64,000 bases of DNA from DASQFQ01 sp963811595 (lineage in GTDB: Bacteria; Actinomycetota; Thermoleophilia; Solirubrobacterales; Solirubrobacteraceae), in assembly GCA_963811595.1 (NCBI GenBank), contig CAWERW010000015.1, forward strand, positions 1 through 64,000, given 5' to 3'. A program made the translations under genes and the position numbers. Under the pieces are notes generated by a model. The model was not told the origin of the DNA. It made no database searches and saw nothing but the letters and a program-made list of their open reading frames with translations. Shown here in pieces: positions 8,917 through 16,790 of this stretch (position 1 is the first letter of the stretch; every line of letters begins with the position of its first letter).

Positions 8917-9507
8917 ATGCAGCCCCGAGCATGGCCGCTCGTCAAGCGCTGGATCGATCAGGCGACCAACGAGGTCACGATGCATCCGGCGGACGCCGAC
9001 GGCGGCGCGCGCGTGCTCGAGACGCTCGGCATCACGGAGCGCTCCGTGCTCGGCGCGCTCGCCGTCCACACCGGCGGGCTGTCCGTCGACAACGGCTGGC
9101 TGCACGTGCTCGGCGGCCCGCGGCTGCTCGACTGGCACGACCGGATCGACGACGGGCTGATCGTGGGCTACGACGCCGTCGCGGGCTTCTACGCCGTCGA
9201 CCGCGCGGAGGGCGAGGTGCGCTACCTCGCTCCCGACACGCTCGAGTGGGAGGGCACGGAGCTGGGGCACGCCGCCTGGGTGCACTGGACGCTCACCGGC
9301 GACGTCGCGACGTTCTACGAGAACCTGCGCTGGCCCGGCTGGGAGCGCGAGACCGCCCCGCTCGACCCCGACGTCGGCCTCACGCTCTACCCGCCGCCGT
9401 TCAGCCGCGAGGGGCGCACCATCGCCGACGTCAAGCGCAGCCCGGCGCCGATGGCGGAGCTGTGGGGCGTGCAGCAGGAGTACATCCGCCAGCTGATGGG
9501 CGCCTGA
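8917..9507 (+). CDS. DUF2625 family protein
   Basis: A 196-aa soluble protein of unknown function. It matches the DUF2625 pattern as I remember it: SVLGALAVHTGGLSVDNGWLHVLGG, then GLIVGYDAVAGFYAVD, EVRYLAPDTLEWEGTELGHAAWVHWTLTGD and FYENLRWPGWE. No signal peptide or membrane segment is seen. The ATG lies 6 nt after GATCGT and the gene is divergent from the LysE exporter. The DoxX-like gene starts 1 bp after its stop, so the two are probably co-transcribed. Confidence 0.7.
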   Translation: MQPRAWPLVKRWIDQATNEVTMHPADADGGARVLETLGITERSVLGALAVHTGGLSVDNGWLHVLGGPRLLDWHDRIDDGLIVGYDAVAGFYAVDRAEGEVRYLAPDTLEWEGTELGHAAWVHWTLTGDVATFYENLRWPGWERETAPLDPDVGLTLYPPPFSREGRTIADVKRSPAPMAELWGVQQEYIRQLMGA

Positions 9508-9508
9508 G

Positions 9509-9886
9509 TTGCGTCGCCGTGTCCCGCTCGCGCTGTTCTTCCTGTTCGCGGGCGTCATGCACTTCGTCAAGCCGGGCGCCTACGAGGCGACCGTGCCCGA
9601 GCCGCTCCCCGGCCACCGCGAGATCGTCTACATCAGCGGGGTCGCCGAGATCGCCGGCGCGCTGGCGCTGCTGGACCGCCGCACCGCGCCGTGGGCCGGC
9701 TGGTGGCTGATCGCGCTGCTGGTCGCGGTCTTCCCCGCCAACGTGAACATGGCCGTGAACGCGGAGCGCTTCCGGGCGGTCCCGGAAGCGCTCCTGTGGA
9801 TCCGGCTGCCGCTTCAGGTGCTGCTCATCGCCTGGGTGTGGCGCGTGTCTTCACCACCGCGGTCCCGATCAGCAGACCCTGCTTGA
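9509..9886 (+). CDS. Small DoxX-like membrane protein
   Basis: A 125-aa integral membrane protein with about four hydrophobic helices. The order RRVPLALFFLFAGVMHFVKPGAYEATVPEPLPGHREIVYISGVAEIAGALALL resembles DoxX/DUF4267-like small quinone-associated proteins; function is not established. The start is TTG 9509, one base after the TGA of the preceding gene, which supports coupling. The C-terminal tail overlaps the convergent HtaA-like gene by about 60 bp. Confidence 0.65.
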   Translation: MRRRVPLALFFLFAGVMHFVKPGAYEATVPEPLPGHREIVYISGVAEIAGALALLDRRTAPWAGWWLIALLVAVFPANVNMAVNAERFRAVPEALLWIRLPLQVLLIAWVWRVSSPPRSRSADPA

Positions 9887-10397
9887 ACGCGTCCGTGGCG
9901 AACGCGCCGTTGAGCGCCTCCGCCGCGCCCTGGGTGAGCGTCGCGCTGACGCCCGACACGGTCAGGCGCTTGCCCTTCTTCGCCACCTCGGCCTTCGACA
10001 GGTCGAGGTCGAGGATCGCGATCCGGGAGTCGCCGGCGCGCGCGGTCAGCACCGCCCGCTTCGTATCGATCACGAAGTTGCGCAGCTCGACGCGGGTGGC
10101 GTCGCGGCTCAGCGCCAGCCCGCCGACGTGACGGATCTCGCCGGCGAGCGTCTTGGCCTTGACGCGGCCGGTGGTGAGCGGGAAGCGCAGGTCGGCTCCG
10201 TCCGCGCTCGCCGGTGAGAGCGGGGCGGCGGCGATGCCGAGCGAGGCGAGGGCGTCGAGCGCGCCCTGGTCGAGCGTCAGCGTGGTGGCGCCGCCCTTGA
10301 GCTTCAGCGACGACTTCTTGCCCTTGGCGGCAGCGGGCGCGGCGGCGACCAGCAGCGCGCACAGCACGAGCAGGACCATGCGGGACAGACGGTTCAT
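9825..10397 (-). CDS. Secreted HtaA-domain-like protein
   Basis: A 190-aa protein with a clear signal peptide (MNRLSRMVLLVLCALLVAAAPAAAKG). One domain follows, beginning LKLKGGATTLTLDQGALDALASLGIAAAPLSPA and continuing with FPLTTGRVKAKTLAGEIRHVGGLALSRD, VELRNFVIDT and VSGVSATLTQGAAEALNGAF. This beta-rich pattern resembles HtaA/heme-binding-type domains common in high-GC Gram-positives; heme binding is not shown by the sequence. Start ATG 10397 has GGAGG about 8 bases upstream. It lies downstream of the MFS gene on the same strand. Confidence 0.55.
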   Translation of the reverse strand: MNRLSRMVLLVLCALLVAAAPAAAKGKKSSLKLKGGATTLTLDQGALDALASLGIAAAPLSPASADGADLRFPLTTGRVKAKTLAGEIRHVGGLALSRDATRVELRNFVIDTKRAVLTARAGDSRIAILDLDLSKAEVAKKGKRLTVSGVSATLTQGAAEALNGAFATDAFKQGLLIGTAVVKTRATPRR

Positions 10398-10486
10398 GCG
10401 AGACAACCTCCGGGTCGTGGACGCCCGGGGTACGGCGCCTGGCCGCCCGCGGGATCGCGCCCGCGAGCGGCCCTGCGCCGGGATGA

Positions 10487-11959
10487 CTAGGCCGGGACGG
10501 GCACGACCTCGACGTCGCCGCGGCGCGCCGCCTCGGCGTGCTCGCGGCTGTCCCGGCTCGAGATCAGCACGACCGCGAGCACCGCGCCGACGATCGCGAA
10601 GCCGGCGCCGACCATGAAGGCGTTCTGGAAGCCCTCGGTGAGCGCCGTCGGGAGCGCCTGCGGATCCCCGCCGGCCTGCGCCATCACGTCCTCGGTGCGC
10701 GAGTTCGCGATCGTCGCGAGGATCGCCAGGCCGAGCGCGCCGCCGATCTGCTGCGACGTGTTGATGAGCCCGCTGGCGAGGCCGGCCTCGCGCGACTCGA
10801 CGCCGCTGACCGCGGCGATCGTCATCGGCACGAACGCGAAGCCCAGCCCGACCGCCGCGAGCAGCGACGGGAACAGGATGTCGCCCACGTAGTCGCCCTG
10901 GGGCGAGACCTGGGAGAACCAGATCAGGCCCGCCGCCGTCAGCAGCAGCCCGGCGACCAGCGTCGGCTTGAAGCCGACGCGGGTCACGAGCACCGAGGCC
11001 ACGCCGGCCGAGACGATGATCCCGAACGCCAGCGGCAGGTAGGCGAGGCCGGCCTTCAGCGCGTCGTAGCCCAGCACCTGCTGCATGTAGAGCGAGACGA
11101 AGAAGAACATCGCGAACAGCGCCATCGCGACGAGCAGCGCCACGACGTTGGCGCCCGTCAGCGTCCGCAGGCGGAAGATGCTGAACGAGACGAGCGGGCT
11201 CTTCGACCGCAGCTCGATGAGCACGAAGGCGCCGATCAGCGCGACCGCGACCGCGATCAGCGCGAGCGTCTGGGTCGAGCCCCAGCCGGCGTTGACCGTG
11301 TCGACGAGCGCGTAGACGAGCAGCGACAGGCCGGCCGTGATCGTGACGGCGCCGGCGATGTCGAAGTGGCGCGGACCCGTGGCGCTGCTCTCGGGCAGCA
11401 CGCGGAACGCGGCGAACGCGACGGCGACGCCGATCGGCACGTTCACGAACAGGACCCACTCCCAGCCCGCGTACTCCGTGAGCAGGCCGCCGAACAGCAC
11501 GCCGGCGGCGCCGCCGGAGCCGGCGACCGCGCCCCACACGCCCATGGCGCGGTTGCGCTCGGAGCCCTCGGCGAACATCGTTGTGACGATCGACAGGGCG
11601 GCCGGTGAGAGGATCGCCGCGCCGAGACCCTGGACGGCGCGGGCGGCGACCAGCTGGCCCGGGTTCGTCGCGAGCCCGCCGGCCAGCGAGGCGATCGAGA
11701 AGAGGATGAGGCCGGCGACGAACAGCCGCCGGCGGCCGAGCAGGTCGGCCATGCGCCCGCCGAGCAGCAGGAAGCCGCCGAAGACGAGCGTGTAGGCGTT
11801 GACGACCCAGGACAGGTCCTCCTGGGAGAAGTCGAGGTCGCGGCCGATCGAGGGCAGCGCGACGTTGACGATCGACGCGTCGAGGACGACGACGAACTGG
11901 GCGGCGGCGAGGAGCGCCAGGGCGAGGCCTTTACGGGCCCCGGGGGGAGCGGGGGACAT
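10487..11959 (-). CDS. MFS drug efflux transporter (DHA2/EmrB-QacA type, 14 TM)
   Basis: A 490-aa inner-membrane antiporter. Family motifs seen: VLDASIVNVALPSIGRDL in helix 1, GGRMADLLGRRRLF (motif A), and AARAVQGLGAAILSPAALSIV (motif B region) followed by GAVAGSGGAAGVLFGGLLT. About 14 hydrophobic helices fit DHA2. The start at ATG 11959 was chosen because GGAGGAGGC lies just upstream. Longer readings would run through the regulatory region. It is divergent from a TetR regulator, with a shared palindrome between them that suggests TetR-controlled export of an unknown drug or solvent. Confidence 0.9.
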   Translation of the reverse strand: MSPAPPGARKGLALALLAAAQFVVVLDASIVNVALPSIGRDLDFSQEDLSWVVNAYTLVFGGFLLLGGRMADLLGRRRLFVAGLILFSIASLAGGLATNPGQLVAARAVQGLGAAILSPAALSIVTTMFAEGSERNRAMGVWGAVAGSGGAAGVLFGGLLTEYAGWEWVLFVNVPIGVAVAFAAFRVLPESSATGPRHFDIAGAVTITAGLSLLVYALVDTVNAGWGSTQTLALIAVAVALIGAFVLIELRSKSPLVSFSIFRLRTLTGANVVALLVAMALFAMFFFVSLYMQQVLGYDALKAGLAYLPLAFGIIVSAGVASVLVTRVGFKPTLVAGLLLTAAGLIWFSQVSPQGDYVGDILFPSLLAAVGLGFAFVPMTIAAVSGVESREAGLASGLINTSQQIGGALGLAILATIANSRTEDVMAQAGGDPQALPTALTEGFQNAFMVGAGFAIVGAVLAVVLISSRDSREHAEAARRGDVEVVPVPA

Positions 11960-12016
11960 CGGGGAGCCTCCTCCAAGGAGTACGATGTGGAAGCTGAGTT
12001 CCGGTTTCGGTTGCCC

Positions 12017-12056
12017 ACGATACGGAATTGACGTTCCGCTTGTCAACCCCTACAGT
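12017..12056. promoter_or_regulatory. Back-to-back promoters with shared TetR operator
   Basis: Positions 12028-12046 read TTGACGTTCCGCTTGTCAA, an inverted repeat with arms TTGAC/GTCAA. Rightwards, TTGACG is a -35 with 17 bp to TACAGT (12051-12056), 7 nt before the TetR GTG. Leftwards, TTGACA is a -35 with 18 bp to TATCGT (12022-12017) for the MFS gene. Both -35 boxes are the arms of the same palindrome, so one bound TetR dimer could block both promoters. Confidence 0.6.
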
Positions 12057-12063
12057 TGTGAAT

Positions 12064-12621
12064 GTGGCGATCGACACAGAGGCCCTTGACCGGCCCCTGC
12101 GGGCCGACGCGCGCCGCAATCGCGAGCGCGTCCTGAAGGCTGCGCGCGCGGTCTTCTCCGCCCGCGGGCGCGACGCGCATCTCGAGGACGTCGCCCGCCG
12201 CGCGAAGGTCGGCGTCGGCACGGTCTACCGGCACTTCCCGACCAAGGAGGCGCTGCTCGAGGCGCTGGCGCGCGAGCAGTTCGAGCTGCTCACCGAGTGG
12301 GCGCGCGAGGCGCAGGACGAGTCCGACCCCTGGGAGGCGCTGCAGGCGCTGCTGTGGCGCGGCGCCGAGGTGCAGGCCGCCGACCGCGCGCTGATGGAGG
12401 CGGTCGCCGAGTTCAAGCCGAGCGTCGCCCGCCAGAGCGAGGACCTGCGCCGCTACACCGACGGCCTGATCGAGCGCGCGAAGGAGCAGGGCGCGGTGCG
12501 CGCCGACGCCACCGGCGACGACGTGCGGCTGATGATGTGCGGCCTCGGCAGCGTCATGCAGATGGGCGGCGACGGCTGGCGTCGCTATCTGACCGTCATG
12601 CTCGACGGCCTGCGCCGGTAG
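12064..12621 (+). CDS. TetR/AcrR family transcriptional regulator
   Basis: About 185 aa. The N-terminal helix-turn-helix reads RERVLKAARAVFSARGRDAHLEDVARRAKVGVGTVYRHFPTKEALLEALA, a standard TetR DNA-binding domain. The C-terminal helices form the ligand pocket and are not diagnostic. GTG 12064 is preferred because the -10 TACAGT ends exactly 7 nt before it, giving a leaderless message; GTG 12058 is an alternative. It is divergent from the MFS pump and probably represses both itself and the pump. Confidence 0.88.
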   Translation: MAIDTEALDRPLRADARRNRERVLKAARAVFSARGRDAHLEDVARRAKVGVGTVYRHFPTKEALLEALAREQFELLTEWAREAQDESDPWEALQALLWRGAEVQAADRALMEAVAEFKPSVARQSEDLRRYTDGLIERAKEQGAVRADATGDDVRLMMCGLGSVMQMGGDGWRRYLTVMLDGLRR

Positions 12622-12622
12622 A

Positions 12623-12628
12623 TAGCCT
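12623..12628 (+). promoter_or_regulatory. -10 element (TAGCCT) for pepF
   Basis: TAGCCT starts 1 nt after the TetR stop codon and ends 7 nt before the pepF ATG. No ribosome-binding site lies between, so the message would be leaderless. Confidence 0.45.
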
Positions 12629-12635
12629 GGGATCC

Positions 12636-14453
12636 ATGAGCTTGGCCGACGTCGCCGACAACGACGCCCTCGAGGTCGCCTGGGACCTCGCCCCCCTCCT
12701 CGACGGCGATTCCGCGGACCCGGTCGCGGCCGTCGACGCGATGCTCGCCGACTCGCAGGCGCGCGCCGACTCGTTCTCCGAGCGCCACGCCGGCCGCATC
12801 GGCGAGCTCGACGGCGCCGGCCTCGCCGACGCGATGCGCGAGCTCGGCGACCTGCAGGACATCGTCGCCCGCGCCGGCACGTTCTGCGGCCTGCACTTCT
12901 CGACCGACACCACCGACCCCGCCCGCGGGGCGCTCTTCCAGCGGGTGCAGGAGAAGGCGACCGCGATCGAGACGAAGCTCCTGTTCTTCGAGCTCGAGTG
13001 GGCCGCGCTCGACGACGAGGTCGCCGAGCGGCTGCTCGCCGCCGACGGTCTCGACTTCTGCCGCCACCACCTGCGCACCGCGCGCCGCTACCGGCCCTAC
13101 CTGCTCTCCGAGCCGGAGGAGAAGATCCTCGCCGAGAAGGCGCTGACCTCCCGCAACGCCTGGGGCCGCCTGTTCGAGGAGCAGGTCGCCGCGCTGCAGG
13201 TCCAGATGGAGGACGGCGCCGAGCCCGTCTCGCTCGAGGCCGCGCTCGCCCACCTGCACTCGGGCGACCGCTCCGAGCGCGCCCACGCCGCCGAGCGCGT
13301 GACGGCCGCGCTGGAGCCGGGCCTGCGCACGCGCGGCTTCGTGTTCAACACGCTGCTGGCCGACAAGATGGTCGACGACCGCCTGCGCGGCTACCCGCAC
13401 TGGCTGGCGAGCCGCAACCTCGCCAACGAGGCGTCAGACGAGTCGGTGCAGGCGCTCGTCACGGCGGTCCGCAACCGCTACGAGCTGCCGCGCCGCTGGT
13501 ACCGCCTGAAGGCGCAGCTGCTCGGGCTCGACCGCCTCAAGGACTACGACCGCATGGCCGCGGTGACCGACGAGAACCCGGTCGTCCGCTGGCGCGACGC
13601 GACCGAGCTCGTGCAGGACTCCTACTCGAACTTCTCCCCCGTGCTCGGCAACCTCGTCCACCGCTTCCTGTCCGAGGGCTGGATCGACGCGCCGATGCGC
13701 CCCGGCAAGCGCGCGGGCGCGTTCTGCGCCTACGCGACGCCGTCGGTGCACCCGTACGTGATGCTCAACTGGACCGCGCGCCGCCGCGACGTGCTGACGC
13801 TCGCGCACGAGCTCGGCCACGGCGTCCACGCGGCGCTCGGCGGGAGCCAGGGCATCTACCACATGGCGACGCCGCTGACGCTGGCGGAGACCGCGAGCGT
13901 GTTCGGCGAGACGATCGTCTTCGGCCGCCTGCTCGAGCGCGCGGAGACGCCCGAGTCGAGGCTCTCGCTGCTGGCGGAGTCGATCGAGGGCTCGATCGCG
14001 ACCGTCTTCCGCCAGATCGCCATGAACCAGTTCGAGCACCGGATGCACACCGAGCGGCGCGAGAGCGGCGAGCTCGCGCTCGACCGCATCGGCGACCTCT
14101 GGCAGCAGTCGCAGGAGGAGCTGCTGGGCGACGCGGTCGAGGTCACCGAGGGCTACCGCAGCTGGTGGTCCTACGTCCACCACTTCATCGGCGTCCCGGG
14201 CTACGTCTACGCGTACGCCTACGGCCAGCTGCTCGCGCTCGCGGTCTACGGCCGCTACGAGGAGGAGGGCGAGGGCTTCGTCCCCGCCTACCTGCAGCTG
14301 CTCGAGTCGGGCGGCTCGAAGTCGCCCGAGGAGCTCGGCGAGATCGTCGGCATCGACCTCGCCGACCCCGGCTTCTGGGACCGAGGCCTCGCGTTGGTGG
14401 AGCGCCAGCTCGACGCGGCCGAGCAGGCCGCGCGCGACGCCGGGCGTTTGTAG
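12636..14453 (+). CDS. pepF: Oligoendopeptidase F (M3 family)
   Basis: A 605-aa cytosolic zinc metallopeptidase degrading short peptides. The zinc motif LTLAHELGHGVHAAL lies around residues 386-400, followed by the ligand-bearing LAETASVFGETIVFG. The PepF-type N-terminal helical region and the C-terminal SWWSYVHHFIGVPGYVYAYAYGQLLAL are intact. Length matches the family. The ATG follows TAGCCT by 7 nt. The long palindrome at 14459-14618 lies just after the stop. Confidence 0.93.
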   Translation: MSLADVADNDALEVAWDLAPLLDGDSADPVAAVDAMLADSQARADSFSERHAGRIGELDGAGLADAMRELGDLQDIVARAGTFCGLHFSTDTTDPARGALFQRVQEKATAIETKLLFFELEWAALDDEVAERLLAADGLDFCRHHLRTARRYRPYLLSEPEEKILAEKALTSRNAWGRLFEEQVAALQVQMEDGAEPVSLEAALAHLHSGDRSERAHAAERVTAALEPGLRTRGFVFNTLLADKMVDDRLRGYPHWLASRNLANEASDESVQALVTAVRNRYELPRRWYRLKAQLLGLDRLKDYDRMAAVTDENPVVRWRDATELVQDSYSNFSPVLGNLVHRFLSEGWIDAPMRPGKRAGAFCAYATPSVHPYVMLNWTARRRDVLTLAHELGHGVHAALGGSQGIYHMATPLTLAETASVFGETIVFGRLLERAETPESRLSLLAESIEGSIATVFRQIAMNQFEHRMHTERRESGELALDRIGDLWQQSQEELLGDAVEVTEGYRSWWSYVHHFIGVPGYVYAYAYGQLLALAVYGRYEEEGEGFVPAYLQLLESGGSKSPEELGEIVGIDLADPGFWDRGLALVERQLDAAEQAARDAGRL

Positions 14454-14458
14454 CGCTT

Positions 14459-14618
14459 CGAACGTCAACGGCGGCTGGGTAGGGAAGCGGGTCTCGACCG
14501 CCGCGGCGGCTTCGAGCCGGGGGTGTGCTGCGTTTGTAGGAACTATTCCGACAAACGCAGCACACCCCTCGCCGCGGCCGTCCGGACCCACCCCCTCAAT
14601 GCCCGCCGTTGACGTTCG
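14459..14618. repeat. 160-bp nested imperfect palindrome between convergent genes
   Basis: The core is a perfect 18-bp inverted repeat, GGGGTGTGCTGCGTTTGT at 14520-14537 against 14551-14568. Its 13-nt loop contains a further GGAA/TTCC pairing. Outside this, 14489-14509 is a near-complement of 14570-14589. The outermost 16 bp (14459-14474) are the exact reverse complement of 14603-14618, which encodes the last residues of the M20 gene. It lies between the pepF and M20 stops. It may terminate both transcripts, but there is no T-run; an inverted duplication or palindromic repeat element is equally possible. Confidence 0.75.
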
Positions 14619-15795
14619 CCCGACCCACCGCCCGAACGATGATCCTCGCCACCGCGGCGAGGTCGTCGATGCGGACGCGCTCGTCGACCGCGTGGGCGAG
14701 CTCGAGCCCGCGCGTGCCGACCATCACCGCCGGGATCCCGCGCGCGCAGAACAGCCGCATGTCGGCGCCGTAGGGCACGCCGGTCAGCCTCGCCGGGCGG
14801 CCGTGCTCGGCCTGCACCGCCGACGCCACGGCGGCGACCCACGGATGGTCGGGCGGCGTCGCCCCGGGCGCGAACTGGCCGCCGGTCCACTCGACCTCCA
14901 GCGGCGGCGACTCGCCGTCGTCGAGCGCGGCCTCGAACGCCGCGCGGGCCTCCGCGAGGTCGCTCCCGAGCGGCACGCCGAGGCGCCCCTCGACCGTCAC
15001 GCGGTCGGGCACCGAGCTCGACCACTCGCCGCCGTCGATGCGCCCGACGCTGACCGGGTACGGCAGCGCGAGCGAGCGCATCGCGGGGTGCTCGACGTCG
15101 CGGTTGAGCGCCCGCTCGTGCGCCTGCAGCGCGAGGTGCACGCCGACGTAGCGGTCGAGCGCGGAGCGCCCCGCCAGCCGCAGCGCCGCGTGCGCGGCGC
15201 GCCCGCGCACGGTGGCGCGGAACGTCAGCGCGCCCGCCTGCGCGCAGACGACGGCGAAGCCGGTCGGCTCGGGGATCAGGCAGGCGTCGAAGGCGTCGTC
15301 GCGCTCGAGCGCGGCGAACGTCCCGAGCCCGCCGTCCTCCTCCGACGCGACGGCCTGGAGCACGACCTCGGGGTGCCCGCCGGCGTCGCGCAGCGCGGCC
15401 AGCGCGTGCAGCGCCGCGACGACCCCGCCCTTCATGTCGAGCGCGCCGCGGCCGTGCAGCCAGCCGTCCTCGACCCAGCCCGACCACGGCCCGTGCTGCC
15501 ACTCGGCGGTGCCGGGCGCCACGACGTCGACGTGGCCGTTGAGGCAGAGGCGGCCGTCGCGCTCGCCCGGCAGCGTCACGGTCAGGCCGAACAGCTCGTC
15601 GCGCGGCGCCTCCTCGCCAGGGTGATCCGGGTGGCTCCGCAGCGCGGCGAGGTCGTGGCGGTGCAGCTCCGCGTCGAGGCCGAGCGCGTCGGCGAGCTCG
15701 CCGAGCCGCTCGAGCGCGGCGCGCTCGTCGCCCGTGATGCTCGGGACCTGGACGACCGCGGCGGTGTCGCGGGCGAGGGCGGCGGCGTCGATCAC
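14596..15795 (-). CDS. M20 family metallopeptidase/deacylase (ArgE/DapE-like)
   Basis: A 399-aa zinc hydrolase removing acyl or peptidyl groups. The metal-site motif LCLNGHVDVVAPG is followed by GRGALDMKGGVVAALHAL, then VASEEDGGLGTFAALE with the catalytic Glu pair. A dimerisation domain with RGRAAHAALRLAGRSALD comes next, and the final ligand is in LELAHAVDE. Exact substrate (N-acetylornithine, succinyl-diaminopimelate or other N-acyl amino acid) cannot be read from the sequence. Its GTG start overlaps the upstream asparaginase-like stop by four bases (GTGA), so it is the last gene of a translationally coupled operon. Confidence 0.85.
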   Translation of the reverse strand: MIDAAALARDTAAVVQVPSITGDERAALERLGELADALGLDAELHRHDLAALRSHPDHPGEEAPRDELFGLTVTLPGERDGRLCLNGHVDVVAPGTAEWQHGPWSGWVEDGWLHGRGALDMKGGVVAALHALAALRDAGGHPEVVLQAVASEEDGGLGTFAALERDDAFDACLIPEPTGFAVVCAQAGALTFRATVRGRAAHAALRLAGRSALDRYVGVHLALQAHERALNRDVEHPAMRSLALPYPVSVGRIDGGEWSSSVPDRVTVEGRLGVPLGSDLAEARAAFEAALDDGESPPLEVEWTGGQFAPGATPPDHPWVAAVASAVQAEHGRPARLTGVPYGADMRLFCARGIPAVMVGTRGLELAHAVDERVRIDDLAAVARIIVRAVGRANVNGGH

Positions 15796-16790
15796 GCGCG
15801 TCCGTCGAGCGCCGCCTCCGCGCGCCCGATCGGCTCCCCGCGCGAGTTCAGGACCGGCGCGGCGCGCAGCGCGGCGAGCGCGTCACCGGCGAGCTCGAGG
15901 CCCCAGTGCTGCTCGAGCAGCAGCGGCACCACGACGTCGAGCGCGCGCGCGCCGCCGTCGAGCACCTTGATCGCCGCGCCGCGGCCGTCGGGCAGGCCGA
16001 CGCCGAGCACGCCCTCGGCGCCGATCTTGCTGACCAGCCCCGGCTGGGCGCGCATCAGCTCGGTGTCGATCGCGCCGTCATAGGCGACGAGCTCGGGATG
16101 CGCCGTCATCGCCGCCGCCAGCCGGTCGCCGCCCTCGCCGAGGGCGCCGGAGGCGAGCCGGCCGAACGCGGCGGCGAGCCGCGCGATCGGGATCGAGAAC
16201 GTGCGCATCCCACAGCCGTCGGTCGCGCGCGCGAGCTCGCCCGGCCGCACGCCGGTGGCCTCCGCCATGCCGGCCTCCATCGCATCCTGCAGCGGGTGCC
16301 CCTTGTCGATGTAGCCCTCGGCCGGCCAGCCCTCGGCGCTCGCGAACGCCAGCCCGAACGCGTGCTTTCCCGAGCAGTTGTGGCGCACCGGAGCGGGCCG
16401 CTCGCCGGCCTCGCGCAGCGCGATCGCGGCCGCCGGGTCGCGCGGCTCGGCGGCGCCGCAGGCGAGGTCGGCCTCCGAGCGCCCGGCGGCGGCGAGGATC
16501 TCGCGCACCCGGCCGACGTGCAGATCCCAGCCGCCGTGGGAGGCGCACGCCAGCGCCAGGTGCTCGGCCTCGAGCCCGAAGCGCTCGGGCACGCCGGCCC
16601 GCACGCCGGCGAGCGCCTGGAACGGCTTGGCGGCCGAGCGGGCGAAGATCACCGGCCCCGGGTAGGGCGCCGACGGCGAGCCCGCGCCGCGGGCGCGGCC
16701 GCCGCCGGGATCCGTCGTCGCCCACGCCACGCGGTGCTCGCTCTCGACGCCGGCCCCGCGGCGCACCCGCACGAGCGCCTCGCCGATCAC
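15792..16790 (-). CDS. Asparaginase II-family amidohydrolase
   Basis: A 332-aa protein of the L-asparaginase II family common in actinobacteria and rhizobia. Motifs seen: VIFARSAAKPFQALAG near the N-terminus, LALACASHGG, and RHNCSGKHAFGLAFA. Then come DGCGMRTFSIPIARLAAAFGRLA and MTAHPELVAYDGAIDTELM. These match asparaginase II, not the type I/II E. coli threonine amidohydrolase fold. It probably hydrolyses asparagine or a related amide in the cytosol. GTG 16790 overlaps the stop of the upstream fatty-acid synthase gene (GTGA), and its own stop overlaps the M20 start. Confidence 0.85.
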   Translation of the reverse strand: MIGEALVRVRRGAGVESEHRVAWATTDPGGGRARGAGSPSAPYPGPVIFARSAAKPFQALAGVRAGVPERFGLEAEHLALACASHGGWDLHVGRVREILAAAGRSEADLACGAAEPRDPAAAIALREAGERPAPVRHNCSGKHAFGLAFASAEGWPAEGYIDKGHPLQDAMEAGMAEATGVRPGELARATDGCGMRTFSIPIARLAAAFGRLASGALGEGGDRLAAAMTAHPELVAYDGAIDTELMRAQPGLVSKIGAEGVLGVGLPDGRGAAIKVLDGGARALDVVVPLLLEQHWGLELAGDALAALRAAPVLNSRGEPIGRAEAALDGRA

